In this document: piece by piece, positions 1 through 9,182 of the stretch
How positions within the stretch are numbered: the first letter of the stretch is position 1
Layout: each line of letters opens with the position of its first letter
Assembly: GCA_045657665.1 (NCBI GenBank)
Contig: JAZOTN010000028.1
Coordinates: 62,001 to 126,000 of the forward strand
Source of the DNA: RUG12461 sp045657665
GTDB taxonomy: Bacteria > Bacillota > Clostridia > Lachnospirales > Lachnospiraceae
DNA length: 64,000 nucleotides
Reading direction: 5' to 3'
Translations under genes and position numbers: made by a program
Notes under the pieces: model-generated
The model's database searches: none
What the model was told of the DNA's origin: nothing
Seen by the model: only the letters and a program-made list of their open reading frames with translations

Positions 1-503
1 AGGATGGACATCGCTCCCGCGAAATAGCAGCCTGCAATGACGTAGATGATATACTCCCCTATATTCCGGTGCAACACAAGATTCTCATCGTATACGTACA
101 ACAGGTGAAGCTTCGGGTTTGTCAGGATGATAAACTCACTGATGAAAAACGGCGTCATCCAGGCAAGATGCTTGCGAAGCGGGAATTCACGGACATATCG
201 CGTCACAAAAAGCGAATAATAGAAAAGCATCAGCGGCATACTCACATGCAGCACAAAGTACAGAAGGCTCGTGACATCAAAGACCACCCGTGCCGTGGAA
301 GAAACCGTGGCATAGGGTTTTGAAACGGCTGTCGCGATCTCAATAAAGCATTGCAGCAGAATGCAGACAGATGCCATAATAAACACCTTATTCTGCGGGC
401 GGTCCGTATGGCGCTGCAAAACCGTAAACGTGATCGTGGAAATGGTTACCAGGATCGCACCGAGATAAAATGCAAGTTCATAAATTGATACGGATACACT
501 CAT
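1..503 (-). CDS. Membrane sensor protein, N-terminal part only (runs off the left edge)
   Basis: The frame begins with ATG at 503 and stays open to base 1. The 167 visible residues are mostly hydrophobic, with several predicted membrane segments. They align by eye with the N-terminal membrane region of the gene immediately upstream: both have an FD..(x)YF.LH stretch and an NP..H..Y stretch followed by a GEY/AEYxIY helix. This is therefore a tandem paralogue, probably another multi-domain signalling protein, but its output domain lies outside the window. Its ATG overlaps the TGA of the preceding gene (ATGA at 500-503), so the two are probably translationally coupled. Confidence 0.8.
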   Translation of the reverse strand, partial: MSVSVSIYELAFYLGAILVTISTITFTVLQRHTDRPQNKVFIMASVCILLQCFIEIATAVSKPYATVSSTARVVFDVTSLLYFVLHVSMPLMLFYYSLFVTRYVREFPLRKHLAWMTPFFISEFIILTNPKLHLLYVYDENLVLHRNIGEYIIYVIAGCYFAGAMSI

Positions 504-3500
504 CTTCGCACCTCTCTTTCGGCATCCGTTTCGATCCTCTTTACCTTTTCTTCCGGAAGGAAATGCTCAAGTACCTTATCCAGCTTGTCCGCATCGATCG
601 GCTTGGAAAGATAATCGTCAAATCCCTCATCAAGAAACCGCTCTTTCGCTCCGGTAAGAGCATTTGCCGTCAGGACGATGACCGGCGTTTCCGTATTCAG
701 ATGATCCGTGTTTTTCTTCATCTCAACAAGCGTCTCGGATCCATCCATTTCCGGCATTCTGTAATCAAGGAAGATGCAGTCATAGTGCGTTTCACGGATC
801 ATGTTAAGGCATTCTTTTCCGGAAGACGCGGTATCCACACAGATCAGTGTACGTTTCAGCAATGCCTTAACAACAGTAAGATTGACATTCGTATCATCGA
901 CTACCAGAATCCTTGCATCCGGAGCCGTAAAGAGTCCTTTCCCTTTCGGGCGGTTCTTTTCAGAATCACGGTAACGTTTCTCAATATCACCGACCGGATT
1001 CCATTTGATCACCTTCTGCTCGAGGGATACCGTAAACGTGGAGCCTGTTCCGTAAATACTGTGAACCTCGATCTTTCCGTTCATCAGGGAAATAAGGTTT
1101 GCCGTAATGGAGAGGCCGAGTCCTGTGCCTTCCACATTCCGATTTGCCTGCTGGTCCATCCGTTTGAATTTATCAAACAGTTCCTCCTGATCCTCTTCCC
1201 GGATTCCGCGTCCGGTATCCGCCACCTCGCAGGTTAACAGGACCTTGTCGCCTTCTGCGAATCCTCCATATATCCGGAGAGTAATGCTGCCTTTTTCCGT
1301 ATATTTCACGGCGTTATTCAGCAGATTGATCAGGATCTGACGGATGCGAACCTCATCACCGTACAGTTTTTCAGGGATATTGGGATCCAGCTCCATCTTA
1401 AGCTTTAATCCTTTTTCATCAGTCTTGATCCGGATCATGTTGATCACGTCATGAATGAGCGAGGAAATCTCGTATTCCACGTCAATGATCTCCATGCTCC
1501 CCGCCTCGATCTTGGAAAAGTCAAGGATATCGTTGATCAGTGAAAGAAGATTGACACCCGCCCTTTCGATATCATACGCATAGGAACGGATCGTATCATC
1601 TGTGCTCTCACGGAGTATCATCTCATTCATGCCGAGGATCGCATTGATCGGTGTACGGATCTCGTGGGACATGTTTGCAAGGAAGTTACTCTTCGCTTCA
1701 CTTTGTGCCCTTGCCTTTTTCTCCTCCTGTCTGGAAAGATCCGTAGCGCGGAGGATGGTAATGAACTCCTGCTGGCTGACGGCATCGGAAAACAGAGATC
1801 CCTCTATGTAGTCAATATCCGTCTCTTCCAAGATAGAAAGCTGCGGATTGACGGAAACTCCCTTGACAAGAACCTTGAAACGGAGATCCTTCAGCATCTG
1901 GATATTGCCGAGGAGAAGTTCCCTGCGTATCGCAAGGCCGGCTGTATTGCTGATGGAATCCATCGCAATGGCAACAACGTCATACGGATAGAAATTCAGC
2001 GCATGGATACCCGAATCACCGATGCCGTATTGATCCAGCATGATCTTGAAGCCGATCTCGTGAAGCTCCTTTAATGCCTCCGCAAGAATCTCACGATCCT
2101 GGATCAGGGAAATATCCCTCAGCGCAATACAGATCTGAGAGGGATTCACGTTATATCTCGAGACACGGTCATGAATATTTTCCACAAAGGACGGCTGGAC
2201 GCACTGCGCAGCAGGAATCGATATGGAAATATACGAAATGCCCATTTCGGAGGGAATCCCGCTCCCGAGATACAACGCGATCTCTCGGATCAGAATATCC
2301 ACAAGCGTATCAAGATTGCCGTTTTCAAGGGCGATCGGCATGAGTTCATCATTCCAGAGGTCGCCCAGCTTTTCATCCTTTAAATACAAAGCCGCCTCGG
2401 CCGCAAAGATGGAATGGTTCTTCCAGTCATAGATCGGTCTGTAAAACGTTTCCAGGTTATACTCCGCAATGCCTCGGTTAAGCGCCTCTTCGATATCGAA
2501 TTTTCTTCTTAAGAATTCGAGTTCCTCACCCGAAAGAAGCTGCCCCGACGTTCCCGGCGGCAGATCTCCATCCGCAAGAAGGAGCATGTCGTCCTCCGAA
2601 ACCTCGCCCGGCACCGACACCAAAAGCAATGTCGCGGAAAGCTGGGGACGGATGTCCTTGTATTCAAACGGCTGGGTAAAGCGTTCCAGAATAATACTGG
2701 AAATGTTTTTCATCCGCTGCAGTGTAGTATCCACTCCGAGCAACATGAAGGCAGACGGTGTAACACGGTAGGTATGATGCGCCGGATGAATTCGGCACAG
2801 TTCTCTGGCGACAATCCGAAGAAGCGCATCCGAATCAGCGGAACCGGTAATGCGCTGCAGGATGTCGGAATCCGTCACACGTACACAAAGCGCGTGAAAG
2901 CTCCGTCCCATCTTGATGTAGTTGCGGGCATCGAGTCTTAACGCATTCCGGTTGTAGACATTCATCGTGGCATCCAGCCGGTCATCCTCACGCTCCACAT
3001 GAAGCAGAAGGCCGATGGCGCCGATGGTTTCAAAGCAAAGCTCCACGGTAAATTCTGCCGATATCAGCTGAATAATGACGCCGACAAGAGCGATCCCGAA
3101 GGTATAAAGAAGCGCCCAGCGTCTCCGGAAGGTGATCGCATACCAGGAAAAAAGCAGATAAACAACCGCGATCACAAAATAAACTGCCGCAGAAAAATAG
3201 ATCAGATACTCTGCCCACCCGCGGGTAAAGACCATGTCCACATTTGTCTCGTAGACGTAATGCGTCATGGGATTGATGACAACAAAGAATTCTCCCACTG
3301 CGCAGGGGAGCGTCAAGATCATGCGCACCAGTATCGACTGCCGGTAATACGCGCCTGTCACTTCAAGGACATAGAGCGCGAACAGCGGAGCAAGAAGGGT
3401 GTGCAGCAGGAAATAAAAGAACTGGGCGGTGTCAAAAGTAAGCCGGAGCGACGTATTATAGGGTGCAAGATTCGCAACCATGTACATCACGATATTGGCC

Positions 3501-3655
3501 GCCGCCGTCAGCGCCAGATCCGATACAAAGAACAGGAAAATGATGTTTTGTCTCTTTTTCGTCCGTCCCTCATACAGCTCATACAGGATCGTCGAAAAAC
3601 TGATCACGAGAGCGATGATGAAGTACGAAACACGATAAAAGGTATCGTATTCCAT
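500..3655 (-). CDS. Hybrid histidine kinase with degenerate GGDEF and EAL domains
   Basis: The protein has 1051 residues. Residues 1-220 form a multi-helix membrane region. About 228-365 is GGDEF-like but carries TPSAF at the signature. About 385-635 is EAL-like, but expected metal ligands are replaced (DQY for DDF, AMD for KID, VKGV for AEGV). Then come a HisKA domain with HEIRTP (His about 664), an HATPase with NLLNNAVKY and DTGRGI/GTGLGLS boxes, and a receiver domain with phospho-acceptor Asp about 964 (FLDYRMPEMDG). It probably senses a membrane or c-di-GMP-type signal and relays phosphate from His to Asp; diguanylate cyclase and phosphodiesterase activity look lost. It starts 3 bases after ruvB and overlaps the next paralogue by ATGA. 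Confidence 0.88.
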   Translation of the reverse strand: MEYDTFYRVSYFIIALVISFSTILYELYEGRTKKRQNIIFLFFVSDLALTAAANIVMYMVANLAPYNTSLRLTFDTAQFFYFLLHTLLAPLFALYVLEVTGAYYRQSILVRMILTLPCAVGEFFVVINPMTHYVYETNVDMVFTRGWAEYLIYFSAAVYFVIAVVYLLFSWYAITFRRRWALLYTFGIALVGVIIQLISAEFTVELCFETIGAIGLLLHVEREDDRLDATMNVYNRNALRLDARNYIKMGRSFHALCVRVTDSDILQRITGSADSDALLRIVARELCRIHPAHHTYRVTPSAFMLLGVDTTLQRMKNISSIILERFTQPFEYKDIRPQLSATLLLVSVPGEVSEDDMLLLADGDLPPGTSGQLLSGEELEFLRRKFDIEEALNRGIAEYNLETFYRPIYDWKNHSIFAAEAALYLKDEKLGDLWNDELMPIALENGNLDTLVDILIREIALYLGSGIPSEMGISYISISIPAAQCVQPSFVENIHDRVSRYNVNPSQICIALRDISLIQDREILAEALKELHEIGFKIMLDQYGIGDSGIHALNFYPYDVVAIAMDSISNTAGLAIRRELLLGNIQMLKDLRFKVLVKGVSVNPQLSILEETDIDYIEGSLFSDAVSQQEFITILRATDLSRQEEKKARAQSEAKSNFLANMSHEIRTPINAILGMNEMILRESTDDTIRSYAYDIERAGVNLLSLINDILDFSKIEAGSMEIIDVEYEISSLIHDVINMIRIKTDEKGLKLKMELDPNIPEKLYGDEVRIRQILINLLNNAVKYTEKGSITLRIYGGFAEGDKVLLTCEVADTGRGIREEDQEELFDKFKRMDQQANRNVEGTGLGLSITANLISLMNGKIEVHSIYGTGSTFTVSLEQKVIKWNPVGDIEKRYRDSEKNRPKGKGLFTAPDARILVVDDTNVNLTVVKALLKRTLICVDTASSGKECLNMIRETHYDCIFLDYRMPEMDGSETLVEMKKNTDHLNTETPVIVLTANALTGAKERFLDEGFDDYLSKPIDADKLDKVLEHFLPEEKVKRIETDAEREVRR

Positions 3656-3658
3656 AGG

Positions 3659-4666
3659 TTATGACTCCGCCGGAAAAGGAATCCCGAAGTGCTCGTAGGC
3701 GTGCTTTGTCGCCACCCGTCCCTTCGGTGTCCGGTTTAAAAATCCGTTCTTCAGCAAATAAGGCTCATAAACATCCTCAATGGTGCCTGCATCTTCTCCA
3801 AGCGCCGCGGAAAGAGTGTCAAGTCCCACCGGTCCTCCGTCAAATTTCTGAATGATCGTAAGGATCAGATTGCGATCATTCTGGTCAAGACCGAGTCTGT
3901 CTACCTCAAGCAGATCCAGAGCGAAATCCGCAACTTCTTTTGTAATCACCCCGTCATAGCGGATCTCCGCAAAATCCCGGACGCGTTTTAGAAGGCGGTT
4001 CGCAAGACGCGGCGTACCGCGGGATCTTCTCGCAAGTTCTCTCGCCCCGTCCTCTTTGATCTCTACGGAAAGCATCCTTGCGGAATGCCGGATGATCGTC
4101 ATGAGTTCGTCGACCGTATAATACTCCAGGTGATGGATCACTCCAAAACGATCCCGAAGGGGCGCCGAAAGGAGTCCTGCCCGCGTCGTGGCTCCGACAA
4201 GTGTGAATTTTGGAAGGTCCAACCGGATGGAACGCGCAGAGGTTCCTTTTCCGATCATGATATCGATCGCATAATCTTCCATGGCGGGATACAGAACCTC
4301 TTCCACCTGACGGTTCAGGCGGTGAATCTCATCCACAAAAAGGATGTCCCCCTCCTGCAGATTGGAAAGGATCGCCGCCATCTCCCCCGGTCTTCCGATC
4401 GCAGGCCCTGATGTGATCTTGATATGCGTGCCCATTTCGTTGGCTATGATGCCAGCGAGTGTAGTCTTGCCGAGACCCGGCGGTCCGAAAAAAAGCACAT
4501 GATCCAGTGCCTCTCCACGTTTTTTCGCGGCATCAATATAGACCTTGAGGTTTTCCTTTGCCTTTTCCTGACCGATGTACTCCTCAAGCGACTGGGGTCG
4601 TAAACTCTTCTCGACCTTCAGATCCTCTTCCTGAATTTCAGTTGAGATAACGCGTTTTTTTTCCAT
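3659..4666 (-). CDS. ruvB: Holliday junction branch-migration ATPase RuvB
   Basis: This 335-residue protein has the usual length for RuvB, the AAA+ motor that pulls DNA through the RuvA-bound Holliday junction during recombinational repair. Walker A GPPGLGKTT lies at residues 61-69, followed by the DEIHRLN Walker B stretch, the GATTRAGLLSAPLRDRFG sensor region, and a C-terminal winged helix that recognises DNA (TPKGRVAT). It lies 3 bases downstream of ruvA and 3 bases upstream of the sensor kinase, so all are probably on one transcript. Confidence 0.98.
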   Translation of the reverse strand: MEKKRVISTEIQEEDLKVEKSLRPQSLEEYIGQEKAKENLKVYIDAAKKRGEALDHVLFFGPPGLGKTTLAGIIANEMGTHIKITSGPAIGRPGEMAAILSNLQEGDILFVDEIHRLNRQVEEVLYPAMEDYAIDIMIGKGTSARSIRLDLPKFTLVGATTRAGLLSAPLRDRFGVIHHLEYYTVDELMTIIRHSARMLSVEIKEDGARELARRSRGTPRLANRLLKRVRDFAEIRYDGVITKEVADFALDLLEVDRLGLDQNDRNLILTIIQKFDGGPVGLDTLSAALGEDAGTIEDVYEPYLLKNGFLNRTPKGRVATKHAYEHFGIPFPAES

Positions 4667-4669
4667 GCT

Positions 4670-5275
4670 TTATAAATGCCTTAGCGCTTCCTTAAGGAGC
4701 GTTTCCACGGTGCTTTCCTCATCAACGGTAACTGACTGGACAGCTTTAGTCGCTTCCTGCGATCCATAGCCAAGAGCGGTCAGCGCAAGGATGGCCTCGG
4801 ACCGGATATCATTCTTTCCTGAAGGTACTTCCGGCGTTGCTGCGTTAGTAAGGGCTCCTTCAAAGACATCCTCAAGGCTGAGCTTATCCTTTAGCTCAAT
4901 GATCAGGCGCTGCGCTGTCTTCTTGCCAATCCCAGGTACCTTTTCAAAGGCTTTCGGATCATCTCCGAGCACAGCGAACCTGAGATCATCCACGTCCATG
5001 GATGAAAGGATCGCCACAGCCCCTTTCGGCCCGATGCCGCTCACAGCAATGAGGAGCTTGAACACAGAAAGCTCATCCCTCGTAAGAAACCCAAACAGCC
5101 CCAGCTGGTCCTCGCGCACATACGTGTATGTATATACTTTGATCTCGCCGCCGACAGGCGGAAGTGCAGAAAGGAGCGGCCCGGTAGCAAGGATATTATA
5201 GCCGATGCCCTGGTTTTCCACGACGATCGTGCCGTCAAGAATCTCCGAAAGCGTCCCCTTAATATAAGAATACAT
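4670..5275 (-). CDS. ruvA: Holliday junction binding protein RuvA
   Basis: The protein has 201 residues. It has the N-terminal OB fold (MYSYIKGTL...), two helix-hairpin-helix motifs (VSGIGPKGA and VPGIGKKTAQRLI) and a C-terminal domain III that contacts RuvB (ALTALGYGSQEA). RuvA tetramers bind the four-way junction and recruit RuvB. The gene leads the ruvAB-kinase transcript; AAGGTGG lies 6 bases before ATG and a good promoter lies just upstream. Confidence 0.97.
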   Translation of the reverse strand: MYSYIKGTLSEILDGTIVVENQGIGYNILATGPLLSALPPVGGEIKVYTYTYVREDQLGLFGFLTRDELSVFKLLIAVSGIGPKGAVAILSSMDVDDLRFAVLGDDPKAFEKVPGIGKKTAQRLIIELKDKLSLEDVFEGALTNAATPEVPSGKNDIRSEAILALTALGYGSQEATKAVQSVTVDEESTVETLLKEALRHL

Positions 5276-5310
5276 ACTTTACCACCTTATCATTACAATA
5301 ATCCTATTCT

Positions 5311-5339
5311 ATTTTAGTTGTTTTTTCCCGTATTTGCAA
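5311..5339 (-). promoter_or_regulatory. Promoter of ruvAB operon
   Basis: Read on the minus strand, TTGCAA (5334-5339) and TAAAAT (5311-5316) are separated by 17 bases, about 35 bases upstream of ruvA. This is a sigma-A-type match by eye. Confidence 0.6.
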
Positions 5340-5882
5340 TCACTTAAACGTTTTCATGAATTTTTGCCGGAGTAGAATCTCCTGACAGATGATCCCGATG
5401 ATAAGACCCGTGAGAAGCCCGAAGAAAAGCAATACCGGAAGATAATAGATAAGCTTCAGATTCTGTACGAAAAAAGCGGCCGCGACCAATTGCCCGAGAT
5501 TATGGAAAAATCCGCCCGCGGCGCTGACGGAAACAGGATGGAATAGTTGCAAAGCCTTTAAAACCGCCATTACAAGAAATGAAAGAAGGCCTCCCATAAG
5601 ACTGAAAGAAAGGCTCAGGACACTTCCGAAAAGGAGGGATGACAAAAGGATTCGCAAGACAGAGACGATCAGCGCGCTCTGCCATCCGAGAAGATAAAGT
5701 GTAAGCACCACCGCGGCATTTGCGAGTCCCAGTTTTACTCCCGGAATCCCGAAGGAAAACGGGATCAGATATTCAACGTAGGAAAGGATCAGTGCAAAGG
5801 AAAGAAACAGGCCAAGCAGAGCCAGTTTTTTCGCTGTGATTCCTCCGGAAGATATCTTTTGGTCTGATGTGTTTTTTCCCAA
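5340..5882 (-). CDS. Gx transporter family membrane protein (heptaprenyl diphosphate synthase component I family)
   Basis: This is a 180-residue integral membrane protein with about five hydrophobic helices and the conserved start of the family (LGLFLSFALILSYVEYLIP, then GVKLGLANAAVV). Family members are often annotated as heptaprenyl diphosphate synthase component I, but their predicted topology and ECF-S-like signature fit a small-substrate transporter component better; the substrate is unknown. It follows the NusG-domain protein by 3 bases, a pairing I recall as common in Clostridia. Confidence 0.85.
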   Translation of the reverse strand: MGKNTSDQKISSGGITAKKLALLGLFLSFALILSYVEYLIPFSFGIPGVKLGLANAAVVLTLYLLGWQSALIVSVLRILLSSLLFGSVLSLSFSLMGGLLSFLVMAVLKALQLFHPVSVSAAGGFFHNLGQLVAAAFFVQNLKLIYYLPVLLFFGLLTGLIIGIICQEILLRQKFMKTFK

Positions 5883-5885
5883 AGC

Positions 5886-6287
5886 CTACCTCGCGATCGA
5901 ATCCAGCTGAACCTCTTCTTCGCCTTCCACCCGTACCACAACGCGGTTCGGAAGGCAGACAATGGTCTCCGAAAGAGCCCGTATCTTCTTCTGATGTACG
6001 CAAAGCTGATCCGGGCAGTCAGCCTTCATCATCTTCGCATATCCGCCGGAGATCATCACGGTATTCATTTCAACTCCGTCTTTATCAAGAACCGGTACTA
6101 CCTGCTCCGCGTCAATGGGGTACCTTGCATATTCCGTTCCGTCAACTTCAATAATGAACATGGATCCCTCCTCTTTCTGTTCGCGCGGGATCAAAATGAT
6201 CAGGAGCACGATAATCACCCCGAAAAGCGTAAGGAGAAGGATGACATCATTCCGGCCGAAGCGTTTTTTAATGGGCTGTTCCGACAT
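5886..6287 (-). CDS. NusG domain II-containing membrane-anchored protein
   Basis: I start the gene at 6287 (MSEQPIKKRF), giving 133 residues; a start eight codons earlier is possible. A positively charged N-terminus is followed by one membrane helix (about residues 14-35) and an extracytoplasmic domain with CPDQLCVHQKKI and IVCLPNRVVVRV. These are typical of the NusG_II domain family, whose paired cysteines may form a disulfide or bind metal. Its role is unknown. It overlaps the end of miaB by 20 bases and precedes the Gx transporter, so the two may work as a unit. Confidence 0.85.
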   Translation of the reverse strand: MSEQPIKKRFGRNDVILLLTLFGVIIVLLIILIPREQKEEGSMFIIEVDGTEYARYPIDAEQVVPVLDKDGVEMNTVMISGGYAKMMKADCPDQLCVHQKKIRALSETIVCLPNRVVVRVEGEEEVQLDSIAR

Positions 6288-7710
6288 AATAAAATCCTTT
6301 GCACTGATCAAGCTTTACCGGCACGATACATCCGATCAGCGACGCATCGGCTTTAAAATGCACCACGGAATTATTCGGAAGGCGCCCCGTAAGGAGAGAT
6401 GGATCCTGTCGGTTTATTTCCTCTGCAAGCACCGGGTACACCTTCCCCGTATACCGCTCCGACTGCTCCGCTCCAATCTTCTGTACTCTGGAAAGAAGCC
6501 TTTGAAACCGTTCTTTGGCAATTTCTTCCGGAACTTGTGATTCTTCAGCAGCCGCAGGCGTACCCGTCCGTTTCGAATAAAGAAACGTAAATGCGCTGTC
6601 AAACCTCACCCGTTCCACAACGTCCAGCGTTTCCGTAAAATCTTCTTCCATTTCCCCCGGAAACCCAACAATAATATCCGTTGTCAGTGCAATCTCCGGC
6701 ATTGCACTTTTGACCTTTTCCGTCAGGGAAAGATAATGCTCTTTGTCATAATGACGGTTCATTTTCGATAGGATCCGGCTGCTGCCGGACTGCAGTGGCA
6801 GATGCAGGTGCGGACAGATCTTTTCTTCGGATGCCATGACCTTTATCAGTTCATCCGAAAGATCCTTCGGATGTGATGTCATGAAGCGGATCCGCTCGAT
6901 TCCATCCACCTTTGCTGTTTCCTGAAGGAGTCTCGCAAACGTAACCGGGTGCTCAAGCGTTTTTCCATAGGAATTCACGTTTTGTCCAAGCAGCATCACC
7001 TCTTTGACACCGTCTCCCGAGAGCCTCTCAATTTCTCTTATAATGTCCTTTGGCTCACGGCTCCGCTCCCGTCCTCTTACATAGGGAACGATGCAGTAGC
7101 TGCAGAAATTGTTGCAGCCGTACATGATGTTCACGCCGGACTTGAATGGATAGGTACGGTCTGCAGGAAGGTCTTCCACGATCTCCTTCGTTTCTTCTTC
7201 GATAGAAACGGTCATTTTGTCCGAGAGGAGCATCCCGGTGAGGAGTTCTGCGAACCGGTAGAGATTATGTGTTCCGAAAATGAGATCCACAAACCGGTAG
7301 CTCTTTTTCAGATGCTCCACTACGGAGGGCTCCTGCATCATGCACCCACAGAGCGCGATCTTCATATGGGGGTTATGCTCTTTGTATCCGTGAAGCACCC
7401 CCAGTCTTCCGTAGACCTTGTTGTTCGCGTTCTCGCGTACAGTACAGGTATTATAGATCGTAAGATCTGCATCCTCGGAGGGCGTCTGTGCATATCCCAC
7501 CTCGCGGAGGATCCCCCTCAGTTTTTCCGAATCACGCTCATTCATCTGACAACCGAAGGTCGTAACATGGGCTGTCAGAGGTCTTCCGGCCTTTTCCGAC
7601 AGTTCGGATACGATGCGTTTCGCCTGTTGAATAAAATAGAACTGGCGCTCCGGTTCGGTATGCGGTGGCTCATATAAATATTCTTCGTTTTTCCGGTTAT
7701 TATATTCCAT
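6268..7710 (-). CDS. miaB: tRNA-2-methylthio-N6-dimethylallyladenosine synthase MiaB
   Basis: MiaB is a radical SAM methylthiotransferase that adds a methylthio group to i6A37 of tRNAs reading UNN codons. The chosen start at 7710 (MEYNNRKNEE) gives 480 residues. The N-terminal domain carries three cluster cysteines (TFGCQMNERDSE, NTCTVRENA, GCMMQ). The radical SAM triad is CNNFCSYC, followed by VPYVRGRERSR, and a TRAM domain closes the C-terminus. An AGGG ribosome-binding stretch lies upstream of this ATG, and the earlier in-frame ATG lies inside the cyclo-ligase gene. Confidence 0.96.
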   Translation of the reverse strand: MEYNNRKNEEYLYEPPHTEPERQFYFIQQAKRIVSELSEKAGRPLTAHVTTFGCQMNERDSEKLRGILREVGYAQTPSEDADLTIYNTCTVRENANNKVYGRLGVLHGYKEHNPHMKIALCGCMMQEPSVVEHLKKSYRFVDLIFGTHNLYRFAELLTGMLLSDKMTVSIEEETKEIVEDLPADRTYPFKSGVNIMYGCNNFCSYCIVPYVRGRERSREPKDIIREIERLSGDGVKEVMLLGQNVNSYGKTLEHPVTFARLLQETAKVDGIERIRFMTSHPKDLSDELIKVMASEEKICPHLHLPLQSGSSRILSKMNRHYDKEHYLSLTEKVKSAMPEIALTTDIIVGFPGEMEEDFTETLDVVERVRFDSAFTFLYSKRTGTPAAAEESQVPEEIAKERFQRLLSRVQKIGAEQSERYTGKVYPVLAEEINRQDPSLLTGRLPNNSVVHFKADASLIGCIVPVKLDQCKGFYYVGTAH

Positions 7711-7733
7711 GTTGTGTCTTTCCCTGTAACCTC

Positions 7734-8309
7734 TCATCGAGAAGCGCACTTTGCGATTCCGCGTTCTGTAAGGAGATAGTGGATCTTCACATCCTGCGGC
7801 GTAACCGGCAGTATCTTCTCACTGATCTGCTCAATGAAACAGACCCCGATGCGGATAAGACCGGGGAACCTTTCGAAATAGCGGTCATAATACCCCTTTC
7901 CGTAGCCGTATCGGTTCCCGAAACCGTCAAAGACCGCTCCCGGTGTCAGGCAGATCGCGTGCTCCGGCAAAAGGGGCTCTCTCCCGTCCGTGACCACCGG
8001 CTCCATTACGTGAAATGCGCCCTCGCAAAACTCCTCCCCGGAAAAAACCTCATAGAAATCCATGTTCTCGCCCGAAACCTTCGGATATGCGATCCGTTTC
8101 CCCTTCTTTTCGCAGAGCATGCGAACCGGCATGATGTCGATCTCATCCGGGAGAGGCGAAAAAGCGAGTACCGTTTCCGCTTCCCTGAAAAATGAAGAGC
8201 TATCAAGCTGACGAATGAGCGCCTCGGATTGTCTCCTGCGCTCTTCTATTCCGATCGATGCACGTTTTTTCAGATATCTCTCACGGATACGCTGTTTCTC
8301 ACCATTCAT
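7734..8309 (-). CDS. 5-formyltetrahydrofolate cyclo-ligase
   Basis: The enzyme converts 5-formyl-THF to 5,10-methenyl-THF using ATP. With the start at 8309 (MNGEKQRIRERYL) it has 191 residues, normal for the family; the longer reading frame would extend into proB. Diagnostic stretches are the basic N-terminus with RxxxLxxRxxI, PLPDEIDIMPV, and the C-terminal substrate loop FGNRYGYGKGYYDRYF. It overlaps the 3' end of proB by 11 bases and is followed by miaB. Confidence 0.93.
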   Translation of the reverse strand: MNGEKQRIRERYLKKRASIGIEERRRQSEALIRQLDSSSFFREAETVLAFSPLPDEIDIMPVRMLCEKKGKRIAYPKVSGENMDFYEVFSGEEFCEGAFHVMEPVVTDGREPLLPEHAICLTPGAVFDGFGNRYGYGKGYYDRYFERFPGLIRIGVCFIEQISEKILPVTPQDVKIHYLLTERGIAKCASR

Positions 8310-9135
8310 CCCCGAGGTTCTCCCGAATATAGTCCGGCATATAAAAATCCTCGTCCTTATGCGCGCGGAACAGCGTCCCCACGTAATGATCCGAAAAAAT
8401 ATCATTCAGGATTCCGAAATCCCTACCGCTCGCAATGATCATATCTGCTCCGGAAAGTGTTGCGATCCTGGCGGCTGAAAGCTTCGTCGCCATTCCGCCG
8501 GTCCCGACATCGGAGCCCGTGGAATCCTTTGCCATCATAAACAGCCGCTCGTCAAGATGTTCCACAACCGGAACGAGCTTTGCCTCGGGGTTCTGATGGG
8601 GATCATCTGTATAAAGACCTTCAATATCGGAAAGCAGGATCAATAGATCCGCTCCCGTCAGTGCCGCCACCATGGCAGAAAGCGTGTCATTATCGCCAAA
8701 CTGCATCTCATAGGTGGAGATCGTGTCATTCTCGTTCACGACAGGGATCACTCCCATGGAAAACAATTCCTCAAACGTATTCTCCGCGTTTTTCCGGGAG
8801 ACATTGTCGATGATCGTATTCTTTGTCATGAGCACCTGTCCCGTCACCTGGTTGTATTCGGAGAACAGCCGTTGATACGTCATCATGAGTTTGGCCTGCC
8901 CGATCGCGGAAAGCGCCTGTTTCTCGGGAAGACGCGACGGACGTTCCTTTCTCTGAAGCGCATGCCGTGCGGTTGCGATCGCGCCTGAGCTCACAAGGCA
9001 GACATCCATGCCGCGGTTCCTGAGGTCACAGAGTTCCCTGATCAGCTGCTCCATTTTATGATAATTCATGGCTCCGGTTTCCTCATGCTGGAGAGAACTG
9101 GAGCCGACTTTGATGATCACACGTTTCTTTTTCAT
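8299..9135 (-). CDS. proB: Glutamate 5-kinase ProB (without PUA domain)
   Basis: This kinase phosphorylates glutamate in the first step of proline synthesis. The 278 residues cover the amino-acid kinase fold: VIIKVGSSSL at the N-terminus, VSSGAIATAR, FGDNDTLSAMVA and GSDVGTGGMATKLSAA. The C-terminal PUA domain of the longer enzymes is absent, as in many Firmicutes. proA, usually adjacent, is not in the window; the next gene is the folate cyclo-ligase. GAGGT precedes the ATG. Confidence 0.95.
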   Translation of the reverse strand: MKKKRVIIKVGSSSLQHEETGAMNYHKMEQLIRELCDLRNRGMDVCLVSSGAIATARHALQRKERPSRLPEKQALSAIGQAKLMMTYQRLFSEYNQVTGQVLMTKNTIIDNVSRKNAENTFEELFSMGVIPVVNENDTISTYEMQFGDNDTLSAMVAALTGADLLILLSDIEGLYTDDPHQNPEAKLVPVVEHLDERLFMMAKDSTGSDVGTGGMATKLSAARIATLSGADMIIASGRDFGILNDIFSDHYVGTLFRAHKDEDFYMPDYIRENLGDEW

Positions 9136-9166
9136 TTTTTACCTCTTTTGACAAGTTGACCGCATT

Positions 9167-9175
9167 ATTATAGCA
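9167..9175 (-). promoter_or_regulatory. Extended -10 promoter of proB
   Basis: On the minus strand TGCTATAAT (extended -10) lies about 32 bases upstream of the proB ATG. The -35 position is weak, consistent with reliance on the TGn extension. Confidence 0.5.
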
Positions 9176-9182
9176 TAGTTTT

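Noticed and set aside
470..1237. Plus-strand open frame of 255 codons opposite the hybrid kinase
   Set aside because: It is antisense to a well-conserved kinase region; the translation shows no family motifs.
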